From CAZOWW01 sp964583765 (GTDB taxonomy: Bacteria > Actinomycetota > Actinomycetes > Actinomycetales > Kineosporiaceae): a DNA stretch of 20,723 bases. A program made the position numbers and the translations under genes. Position 1 is the stretch's first letter, and each line of letters opens with the position of its first letter. The DNA lies in the NCBI GenBank assembly GCA_964583765.1, contig CAZOWW010000107.1:1-20723 (forward strand). Direction: 5' to 3'. The notes under the pieces were generated by a model. It was given only the letters and a program-made list of their open reading frames with translations. It did not search any database and had not been told where the DNA came from. This document shows, in pieces, positions 14,929 through 20,723 of this stretch.

Positions 14929-15090
14929 GTGCCCGCCGCGGGTATGCGGCCGACGGCACTCACACTGTGCCGGCCCAGACCGCGCGCCCTGTCCCCGCCG
15001 CGGGCAGCCGGGCCAGGGCACTCACACCGTGTCCGCCGGAGGCATCCTTCCCAGGCCACGCACGGCTGTGTCCGCTGCGAGCAGCCGGTG
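14929..15090. repeat. Degenerate 38-bp repeats between fmdB and mtnP
   Basis: Units beginning GTGCCCGCCGCGG or close variants start at 14929, 14967 (shortened to 24 bp), 14991, 15029 and 15068. The best pair shares GGCACTCACAC at the unit end. They fill most of the 359-bp gap 14858-15216, where I see no gene. No even spacers or conserved identical repeats are present, so it is not a CRISPR array. Confidence 0.55.
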
Positions 15091-15204
15091 GGTCGAGACG
15101 GCGTCACCTGGCTCACCGAGGCGATCGAACCGTGCACAGCGCAGCCCGTCACGGTCGCCGTCCACAGCCCTGCTCAGAGGCGGCCGAACAGCCACGATCC
15201 GGTT

Positions 15205-15210
15205 TAGGGT
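15205..15210 (+). promoter_or_regulatory. Candidate leaderless -10 box for mtnP
   Basis: TAGGGT followed by 6 nt and ATG 15217; the transcript would start at the initiation codon. No Shine-Dalgarno of note lies upstream, which agrees. Confidence 0.5.
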
Positions 15211-15216
15211 CGCCAC

Positions 15217-16071
15217 ATGAGCAGCCATGCACCCGAATCGGTCTCCGCTCCCGTCGATGGCCAGGGCTCCTCGGTCCCGATCGGCGTGATCGGGGGTTCC
15301 GGCTTTTCCACCTTTCTCTCCGACGCCCGCGAGGTGCCGGTCACGACACCCTTCGGGCCGCCGAGCGACACCCCCGTACTGGGTCGGCTCGGCTCCCGGA
15401 TCGTGGCCTTCGTCCCCCGCCACGGCCGGGACCACCGCATCCCCCCGCACCAGGTGAACTACCGGGCGAATCTGTGGGCGCTCCGAGCTCTGGGAGTCCG
15501 TCAGGTACTCGCTTCGGGAGCGGTCGGCTCCCTGCGCTCCGACTGGGGCCCGGGCTCCCTCGTCGTGCCCGATCAGGTGATCGACCGCACCTGGGGAAGG
15601 GCGCACACGGTCTACGACCAGGTCGGGGCGGTCGTCCACGTCGCCTTCGCCGATCCGTACTGCCCGAACGGCCGCCGCACCGTGCTGAAAGCGGCCGCCG
15701 ACGAGGACTGGCCCGCGCAGGACGGCGCGACGCTCGTGGTCGTGAACGGCCCGCGGTTCTCCTCCCGGGCCGAGTCCCGCTGGCACGCGTCCACCGGTGC
15801 GGATCTCGTGGGGATGACGGGCATACCGGAGGCCGGCATCGCGCGTGAGCTCGCGCTTTGCTACACGGCGGTGTGCGTGGTCACCGACCTCGACGCGGGT
15901 GCCGACACCGGAGAGGGCGTCACCCACGCCGAGGTCTTCCGGATCTTCGCGAAGTCCGTGGCACGCCTGAAGGACGTTCTCACCACGACCATCGCGGCCC
16001 TCCCCGACGAGGCGGACTGCCCGTGCCGGCACAGTCTCGACGGGCTGCAGCTCCCCTTCGACCTTCCCTGA
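15217..16071 (+). CDS. mtnP: S-methyl-5'-thioadenosine phosphorylase family protein
   Basis: This protein belongs to the MTA phosphorylase branch of the purine nucleoside phosphorylases, which splits methylthioadenosine with phosphate to adenine and methylthioribose-1-phosphate. The 284 residues are a normal length. The phosphate loop is IGVIGGSGFS near residue 22. It is followed by VPRHGRDHRIPPHQVNYRANLWAL near 67, SGAVGSL, NGPRFSSRAESRWH and VGMTGIPEAGIARELALCY. The purine-site segment reads TDLDAGADTGEG, keeping two Asp at positions that in MTA phosphorylases contact the 6-amino group, which favours adenosine-type substrates; methylthioinosine or other 6-oxopurines cannot be ruled out. About 20 extra N-terminal residues precede the core. 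The start is supported by the adjacent leaderless-type -10 box. No other methionine-salvage gene is in the window. Confidence 0.85.
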   Translation: MSSHAPESVSAPVDGQGSSVPIGVIGGSGFSTFLSDAREVPVTTPFGPPSDTPVLGRLGSRIVAFVPRHGRDHRIPPHQVNYRANLWALRALGVRQVLASGAVGSLRSDWGPGSLVVPDQVIDRTWGRAHTVYDQVGAVVHVAFADPYCPNGRRTVLKAAADEDWPAQDGATLVVVNGPRFSSRAESRWHASTGADLVGMTGIPEAGIARELALCYTAVCVVTDLDAGADTGEGVTHAEVFRIFAKSVARLKDVLTTTIAALPDEADCPCRHSLDGLQLPFDLP

Positions 16072-16202
16072 CCGTGTTCTTCCCGGACACCGGGGACTTC
16101 CCCCACACAGGTCAGCGCCTGCCGAACCTGAGTAGTGGACCTCCGAACGCCGGCAAGGATCCTCGGCACTCAGGCAGCACCTTCCCGAACGCAGGCCGGG
16201 GC

Positions 16203-16220
16203 TCCCGCGCCCTCGCGGGA
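16203..16220 (+). terminator. Hairpin between mtnP and the SAF gene
   Basis: TCCCGCG (16203-16209) and CGCGGGA (16214-16220) form a 7-bp stem with loop CCCT, 130 nt after mtnP and 27 nt before the SAF-domain start. It lacks a T-tract, so it could be a weak terminator or a leader structure. Confidence 0.4.
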
Positions 16221-16246
16221 ATCCGTTCCGCCGATCGGCCGCTCCC

Positions 16247-16987
16247 ATGAGCCGGGTGCCGGACGCTCGACTGTTCCTGGCCCGGTATCGCCGAGTGTTG
16301 GCCGCAGGCAGCGCCGGGATCGCGGTCGCAGCCGGCCTGGCGGCAGTACAACCACCGCATCCCGACACGGTGCCGATCTGGGTCGCCGCACGGGACCTGC
16401 CGGCCGGTCATGCCCTCGACCGCGGGGATCTCCGCCGAGTCGCCTGGCCCAGGACCTCCGTGCCGGACGGCGCCCTCGACGACCTCCAGGAAGCCGAGGC
16501 GCAGGCCTCCGCCACCACGTTGACCGCCCGGATGCGCCGGGGCGAACCCCTCACCGATGCCCGGCTGGTCGACGAAGGGATCCTGCACGGGCTGCCGGAC
16601 GGCGATGTCGTGGCCGCTGTGGAGCCGAGCGACGCCAGTATGACGACGGTGATCCGTCCCGGGGACCGCATCGATGTCCTCGCCGGGCCCGTCGCCGACG
16701 ACACCGGCTACGGCACCGGCACCGCCGGAGAACACGCCGGCGCGTCCGGTGAGGCCGAACTCGTGCTGACCGACGTGCTCGTGCTCTCGGTCGTCGATCC
16801 GAGTCGGGCTGCGGGTCGATCAGGACTCGGCTCGCTGGGAAGCGACAGCGGCTACGAGAGTGGCTCGGCCACGGCCCAGGGTCCCGTGCTGCTGGTGGAC
16901 CTGGAGCCGGAGCAAGCACGTCGTCTGGCCGCGGTGACCGGGCGACGACCGCTGACCATGACTCTGGAGGGACGGAGCACCACCTGA
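16247..16987 (+). CDS. SAF-domain protein, CpaB/RcpC-like
   Basis: A 246-residue protein with a basic N-terminus and a membrane helix near residues 18-34. The SAF domain follows: PIWVAARDLPAGHALDRGDLRRVAWP (about 43-68), then MRRGEPLTDARLVDEGI. These features match CpaB/RcpC proteins of Flp/Tad pilus assembly, but no other tad genes are nearby, so a pilus role is not demonstrated. A Gly/Ser/Ala-rich stretch (near 160-205) lies in the second half before LLVDLEPEQARRLAAVTG. ATG 16247 has no clear Shine-Dalgarno; a hairpin lies just upstream. SAF-domain genes are usual neighbours of mscL in actinobacteria. The 283-bp gap to mscL holds a GC-rich, purine-rich stretch without a recognisable gene. 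Confidence 0.8.
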   Translation: MSRVPDARLFLARYRRVLAAGSAGIAVAAGLAAVQPPHPDTVPIWVAARDLPAGHALDRGDLRRVAWPRTSVPDGALDDLQEAEAQASATTLTARMRRGEPLTDARLVDEGILHGLPDGDVVAAVEPSDASMTTVIRPGDRIDVLAGPVADDTGYGTGTAGEHAGASGEAELVLTDVLVLSVVDPSRAAGRSGLGSLGSDSGYESGSATAQGPVLLVDLEPEQARRLAAVTGRRPLTMTLEGRSTT

Positions 16988-17206
16988 GGAACCGGACGGG
17001 CCCTGACCCGCCATCACCGGCGGCCCGATGTGGCCAGGAGGCCGGAGCCGGGTGAGAGGATTCGGGGGGAGCTGGGCGCACGGATTCCGGGGAGCGAGAG
17101 AGCGAGTGTCGCCCCGAGGAGGAGATTCTTCGGACCAACAGGACGGACCCGGTCACGTTCCCGGACCGGACCGCGCGAATACCCCCTGCTGTGGGCCGCG
17201 TCACGC

Positions 17207-17212
17207 TAAGGT
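17207..17212 (+). promoter_or_regulatory. Candidate -10 box for mscL
   Basis: TAAGGT lies 58 nt before the mscL ATG in a locally less GC-rich spot. The -35 is weak, so this is tentative. Confidence 0.35.
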
Positions 17213-17270
17213 CTGCGGCACATGATCCGTGGGCGCTCACCACAGCGTCATCGAGAAGGGCACCAACGCC

Positions 17271-17693
17271 ATGAGCAAGGGTCTCCCGACGTTCCTCAAA
17301 GGATTCCGGGACTTCGTCTTCCGCGGCAACATCCTCGAACTGGCGATCGCCTTCGTGGTCGGCCTGGCCTTCAAGACCGTGGTCGACTCGGTCACGAACA
17401 ACTTCATCAGTCCGATCATCTCGGTGTTCGGGGGCAACCGTTTCGATGGCCTCGGGTTCAGGATCCTTCACGACAACCCGCACACCTACGTCGACATCGC
17501 CGCGATCCTTACCGCAGTGATCAACTTCTTGGTCATTGCTGCCGTCCTCTACTTCCTCGTCATCCTCCCGATCAACAAGATCCGGTCCCGGATCCCGGCC
17601 CCCAAGCCGGAGGAGGCCGGGCCGCTGACGCAGGACACCGCCCTGCTCACGGAGATCCGGGACCTGCTGCGCGACCGGAACACCCAGGTCTGA
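17271..17693 (+). CDS. mscL: Large-conductance mechanosensitive channel MscL
   Basis: MscL forms a pentameric membrane pore that opens under membrane tension to release solutes during osmotic downshock. The 140-residue protein has a short amphipathic N-terminus (KGFRDFVFRGN). TM1 is ILELAIAFVVGLAFKTVVDSV near residues 19-39, with the Gly/Ala-rich pore face. A periplasmic loop SPIISVFGGNRFDGLGFRIL follows. TM2 is AAILTAVINFLVIAAVLYFLVI near 78-100, and then a charged cytoplasmic tail ending LTEIRDLLRDR. ATG 17271 was preferred to in-frame GTG 17229 because homology begins there and GAAGGG lies about 10 nt upstream. A strong hairpin terminator follows 20 nt after the stop, closing the conserved block. 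Confidence 0.97.
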   Translation: MSKGLPTFLKGFRDFVFRGNILELAIAFVVGLAFKTVVDSVTNNFISPIISVFGGNRFDGLGFRILHDNPHTYVDIAAILTAVINFLVIAAVLYFLVILPINKIRSRIPAPKPEEAGPLTQDTALLTEIRDLLRDRNTQV

Positions 17694-17713
17694 TCCCCGT
17701 ACCTGCACCTCCC

Positions 17714-17753
17714 CCGCTGCGGGCCCGGTTCGATCGAACCGGGCCCGCAGCGG
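17714..17753. terminator. 20-bp-arm palindromic terminator after mscL
   Basis: Arms 17714-17733 and 17734-17753 are exact reverse complements with no spacer, centred on TTCGATCGAA. It begins 20 nt after the mscL stop and is followed by a pyrimidine-rich run (CGTCTTCATCTCTCTC). Confidence 0.85.
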
Positions 17754-17879
17754 CGTCTTCATCTCTCTCACCCCACCAGCTTCACTCCGACCGCTGATCT
17801 CCCCGATGCCGGAAACGTCCGGCACGGCAGGACACGCGTGGACCGCAGGGACGGAAGGGCCTCGGCGAGGGCGACATCT

Positions 17880-17930
17880 GGCGACGTGAGAGCGACGCCC
17901 GGCGACGTGAGCGACACCAAGAAATTTTGG
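17880..17930. repeat. Short direct repeat and AT-rich near-palindrome
   Basis: GGCGACGTGAGAGCGAC (17880-17896) recurs as GGCGACGTGAGCGAC (17901-17915). CCAAGAAATTTTGG (17917-17930), palindromic except for one pair, follows directly. The base composition is unlike the surroundings; it could be an operator or a remnant of an inserted element end. Confidence 0.4.
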
Positions 17931-18130
17931 ACGATCGAGAAGTGACGTAGGCCACAGGCCGAGGCGAAGGGCGGGAGGCCTGGGGCAGGCCCAGCATGGA
18001 CGACCGCCACGGCGGAGATGGGCCCGGGCCGCCCGCGCCTCTCCACGGCTCTCACCTGCGGCGGGAGCCGTGAGCCATCCGCCCGCACCCCCCACGAGAT
18101 GACGGAGGTCCCTGATCCCGGCATCTGAAT

Positions 18131-18166
18131 CAAAGCGCTTGGACCGATCGGCGATTCGAGCGAATC
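18131..18166. promoter_or_regulatory. Cluster of operator-like palindromes upstream of the lyase gene
   Basis: CAAAGCGCTTGG (18131-18142, core AAGCGCTT) resembles LacI-family operators that control sugar-catabolic genes. CCGATCGG (18144-18151) and GATTCG-AG-CGAATC (18153-18166) follow with 1-bp gaps. The cluster is about 280 bp upstream of the lyase start, so regulation would act on a promoter I could not locate precisely. Confidence 0.45.
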
Positions 18167-18391
18167 CGTGGTCACGAAGTCGTTATCGAACGCAGAGCTC
18201 GTCCATCTCCTACCTGTGTGGCCATGGCGGCTGATGTGCCCAACTGAGTCGGACCGCCCCGGGCGCGTGGGAAGCACCCGAGGTGGAGGGCGTGCGTGCG
18301 CGTGGACCTGTCCGGGGTCCACACAAGGGCCCGCGCGGCCGGTCGGCGGCGGTTGGCGTCGGCGCACGTCGCAGGGAGCCGTCTCGGCCCA

Positions 18392-18411
18392 CCCCGCTCG
18401 TGCAGGCGGGG
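18392..18411 (+). promoter_or_regulatory. Leader hairpin before the lyase start
   Basis: CCCCGC (18392-18397) and GCGGGG (18406-18411) form a stem with an 8-nt loop followed by TTCTTGTCCCTCTC, 30 nt before ATG 18442. It could be an attenuator or an mRNA-stabilising structure. Confidence 0.35.
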
Positions 18412-18441
18412 TTCTTGTCCCTCTCGATCCTTGGAGTCGTG

Positions 18442-20723
18442 ATGTCCTTCTTGTTGCGACGGCCCGCCGTGGTGCGGCAGCCGACGACGTTGTTGCGATC
18501 ACCGTCGACAGGTCGGCGGCATCGTCTGTCCGCCCTCGTGGCGGTGGCCGTGATTCCGGCCTCGGGTCTCGTCGCGGGGGTCGTGGGCGTGAGCCCGGCG
18601 GCGCATGCGGCCTCGGCGCGTCAGGCCGAGCGGTTGGACCGCGGCGTCGTCAACGTCCACTCGGGGAGCGGGAACCTGGTCAGCTGGCGCCTGCTGGGCA
18701 CCGACCCGCAGGACGTCTCCTTCAACGTGTACCGGGCCGGGACAAAGGTGAACTCCTCGCCGATCACCGGCGCCACGAACTACCTCGACTCGGGGGCCTC
18801 CGCGAGCTCCAGCTACACCGTGCGCGCAGTGGTCGGCGGAACTGAGCAGGCTGCCTCGCCCGCGTCGATCAACATGCCCAACGGCTACCTGGACGTGCCG
18901 ATCTCCAAGCCCGCCAGCGCATACACCGCGAACGATGCGAGCGTGGGTGACCTGGACGGCGACGGCCAGCTGGAGATCATCCTGAAGTGGTACCCCGACA
19001 ACGCGAAGGACAACTCGCAGGCGGGCGTGACCGACCCCACCTACATCGACGGGATCAAGCTCAACGGCACCCGGATGTGGCGCATCAACCTGGGCAAGAA
19101 CATCCGGTCCGGAGCGCACTACACGCAGTTCCAGGTCTGGGACTACGACGGTGACGGCAAGGCCGAGGTCGCAATGAAGACCGCGGACGGCACCGTCGAC
19201 GGCACCGGCAAGGTCATCGGAAGCTCCTCGGCGAGCTACGCCAACTCCGACGGCTACATCCTGTCCGGCCCGGAGTACCTCACCATGTTCAACGGGCAGA
19301 CCGGTGCGGCGATGTCCACAGTGAACTACGACCCGCCGCGCGGGACCGTGTCCTCGTGGGGTGACGCCTACGGCAACCGGGTCGACCGGTTCCTCGCTGC
19401 CACCGCGTACCTGGACGGGGTTCGCCCCAGCCTGATCATGTGCCGCGGGTACTACACCCGCGCTGTGATCGCGGCCTGGGACTTCCGCAACGGCGCGCTG
19501 GTCGAGCGCTGGAAGTTCGACTCGAACAACAACACCAGCTACGCCGGGCAGGGCAACCACAACCTGTCCGTGGCCGACGCCGACGGTGACGGCAAGGACG
19601 AGATCATCTACGGCGCCGCAGCGATCAACGATGACGGGACCGGGATGTGGAACACCCGCCTGGGTCACGGCGACGCCATGCACGTCGGCGACCTGATCCC
19701 CAGCCGTCCGGGCCTAGAGGAGTACAAGGTCACCGAGAGCAACTCCACGGTGGCGGCGATGATCGACATCAAGACCGGGTCGATCATCTGGTCGGTCACG
19801 GGCAGCGGTGACAACGGCCGTGGTGTCGCGGATGACGTCTACGCCGGATCGCCCGGGGCGGAGGCGTGGTCGGCCGGCGACGGCACGTTCCGGTCGGACA
19901 CCGGAGGGACCGCGGCCAGCCGCAAGCCCGGCAGCCAGAACTTCGTGACCTGGTGGGACGGCGACGCGGTCCGGGAACTCATGGACAGCACCCACATCGA
20001 CAAGTACGGCACCGGCGGGGACACCCGTCTGCTGAGCGGCTCGGGCGTGCACGCGAACAACGGCACCAAGAACACCCCGAGCCTGTCCGGGGACATCCTG
20101 GGCGACTGGCGCGAGGAAGCGATCTGGCCGACGAGTGACGACTCGGCGCTGCGGATCTACTCCACGCCCGACGTGACGAGCATCCGGATCCCGACCCTGC
20201 TGCACGACACGATGTACCGCGAGGGTCTGGCCTGGCAGAACACCGCCTACAACCAGCCGCCGCACCCCAGCTTCTTCATCGGTGACGGCATGAGCGCCGC
20301 GCCGTGGCCGAACATCTACGTCCCCGGCGGCACGACCACGACGACCACCGGCACCAGCACGACGACCACGACGAGCCGGACCACCACGACGACCACCCCG
20401 GTGTCGACCAGCACCACGACCCGCACCACCACGACCTCCGGTGGCGGTACCGGTGGGTGCACCGCGGCGTTCAGCGTGTCCAGTTCCTGGTCCGGCGGCT
20501 TCGTCGCGAACGTGGACGTGACCGCCAAGTCCGCCCTGAGCGGGTGGAAGGTCACGCTCACCCTGCCCTCGGGGACGGCCGTCACGAGTCTGTGGGGCGG
20601 GACCAACTCCGGGACCTCCGGCACGGTCACCGTGACCAACGCCTCCTACAACGGCACGCTCTCGGCGGGCGGCGCGACCAGCTTCGGGTTCCAGGGCACC
20701 GGAACCGGCACCGGCACGACCGC
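18442..20723 (+). CDS. Secreted rhamnogalacturonan lyase (PL11) with Thr-rich linker and CBM2-like domain, 3' end beyond window
   Basis: The enzyme is predicted to cleave the rhamnogalacturonan-I backbone of pectin by beta-elimination outside the cell. The signal peptide has an Arg-rich n-region, a hydrophobic core ALVAVAVIPASGLVAGVVGV and a likely AHA-A cleavage near residue 55. The mature part opens ARQAERLDRGVVNVHSGSGNLVSWRLLGTD, the usual PL11 start with an Fn3-like segment. Acidic metal loops DLDGDGQLE, DYDGDGKAE and DADGDGKDE fit its calcium-bound propeller. NHNLSVADADGDG, HGDAMHVGDL and LSGDILGDWREEAIW are further PL11 segments. A Thr-rich linker covers residues 631-665. Then Cys673 and AAFSVSSSWSGGFVANVDV begin a family-2 carbohydrate-binding module, probably cellulose-directed, cut by the window end without a stop. 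ATG 18442 has GGAG 5 nt upstream. It stands apart from the housekeeping block. Confidence 0.9.
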   Translation, partial: MSFLLRRPAVVRQPTTLLRSPSTGRRHRLSALVAVAVIPASGLVAGVVGVSPAAHAASARQAERLDRGVVNVHSGSGNLVSWRLLGTDPQDVSFNVYRAGTKVNSSPITGATNYLDSGASASSSYTVRAVVGGTEQAASPASINMPNGYLDVPISKPASAYTANDASVGDLDGDGQLEIILKWYPDNAKDNSQAGVTDPTYIDGIKLNGTRMWRINLGKNIRSGAHYTQFQVWDYDGDGKAEVAMKTADGTVDGTGKVIGSSSASYANSDGYILSGPEYLTMFNGQTGAAMSTVNYDPPRGTVSSWGDAYGNRVDRFLAATAYLDGVRPSLIMCRGYYTRAVIAAWDFRNGALVERWKFDSNNNTSYAGQGNHNLSVADADGDGKDEIIYGAAAINDDGTGMWNTRLGHGDAMHVGDLIPSRPGLEEYKVTESNSTVAAMIDIKTGSIIWSVTGSGDNGRGVADDVYAGSPGAEAWSAGDGTFRSDTGGTAASRKPGSQNFVTWWDGDAVRELMDSTHIDKYGTGGDTRLLSGSGVHANNGTKNTPSLSGDILGDWREEAIWPTSDDSALRIYSTPDVTSIRIPTLLHDTMYREGLAWQNTAYNQPPHPSFFIGDGMSAAPWPNIYVPGGTTTTTTGTSTTTTTSRTTTTTTPVSTSTTTRTTTTSGGGTGGCTAAFSVSSSWSGGFVANVDVTAKSALSGWKVTLTLPSGTAVTSLWGGTNSGTSGTVTVTNASYNGTLSAGGATSFGFQGTGTGTGTT
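20332..20436 (+). repeat. ACC/ACG triplet-rich tract encoding the Thr linker
   Basis: Threonine codons ACC and ACG dominate, with Ser, Arg and Pro interruptions, and join the PL11 domain to the CBM2-like domain. Such tracts are typical flexible, often glycosylated, linkers of secreted actinobacterial glycan-active enzymes. Confidence 0.85.

Larger units (their letters stand above)
17754..18441. other. Gene-free stretch upstream of the lyase gene
   Basis: No frame on either strand here has recognisable protein motifs or a supported start; the longest (minus, 17768-18502) is Arg/Pro/Ser-rich and overlaps the start of the lyase gene. The stretch holds a direct repeat with an AT-rich near-palindrome (17880-17930), a cluster of palindromes (18131-18166) and a leader hairpin (18392-18411). 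Confidence 0.6.

Noticed and set aside
14929..15090. Possible CRISPR array
   Set aside because: Units are degenerate, unequal in length (24-39 bp) and directly adjacent, without unique spacers; no cas genes are present.
17768..18502. A 244-codon minus-strand open frame upstream of the lyase gene
   Set aside because: It has no domain, is Arg/Pro/Ser-rich, has no supported start, and overlaps the well-supported signal peptide of the lyase.
18499..19683. A long minus-strand open frame with Val/Asp-rich sequence, and similar ones at 19714-20265 and 20316-20639
   Set aside because: They are mirror frames of the PL11 gene; the Val runs are the antisense of the Thr linker.

Overview
The window is GC-rich chromosomal DNA from an actinobacterium. 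The evidence is the frequent GTG starts, TANNNT-type -10 boxes placed directly before start codons, a tRNA gene without encoded CCA, and a conserved actinobacterial gene neighbourhood. The cell-division gene pair sepX(glpR)/glp sits with molybdenum-cofactor genes, galU, a 5-formyl-THF cyclo-ligase, an FmdB-type zinc ribbon, an MTA phosphorylase, a SAF-domain protein and mscL. A secreted rhamnogalacturonan lyase with a Thr-rich linker and a CBM2-like domain suggests a plant-polymer-degrading soil or plant-associated organism. I cannot name the genus.

Layout. (1) 1-1892, accessory end: a small HATPase_c-type ATP-binding protein, then a tyrosine recombinase open in frame but lacking its N-terminal part. 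It points at the 3' end of a tRNA-Ala(CGC) gene at 1951-2024, with a very strong bidirectional hairpin between them. This looks like the eroded edge of an element integrated at a tRNA. (2) 2141-10216, minus-strand conserved block, in transcription order: GGDEF diguanylate cyclase, galU, glp (MoeA/gephyrin-like), moaC, mogA-like, GNAT acetyltransferase, sepX. Neighbours often overlap (8, 4 and 20 nt) or lie 7 nt apart, so most are probably co-transcribed; sepX also has a plausible leaderless promoter of its own. (3) 10217-14503: a long repeat-bearing spacer, the cyclo-ligase on plus, and a convergent penicillin-acylase-family membrane protein on minus. (4) 14442-17753, plus strand: a CIRCE-like operator, fmdB, a repeat-rich spacer, mtnP, a SAF/CpaB-like gene and mscL, closed by a 20-bp-arm palindromic terminator. 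(5) 17754-20723: about 690 bp of gene-free DNA with clustered operator-like palindromes, then a PL11 rhamnogalacturonan lyase running off the window edge.

How it fits together. The middle block joins the divisome pair Glp/SepX, nucleotide-sugar supply (GalU) and a membrane-bound c-di-GMP synthase in one apparent transcription unit. Cofactor, folate and methionine-salvage functions flank it. No clearly novel defence or mobile system was found. The best leads are the CIRCE-like site in front of fmdB, the recombinase with an embedded zinc-ribbon-like insert, the acylase-family protein without a canonical Ser-Asn-x-Trp nucleophile motif, 21-bp in-frame minisatellites in two genes, and two families of intergenic repeats. 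All functional calls rest on reading motifs by eye; no database search was run.
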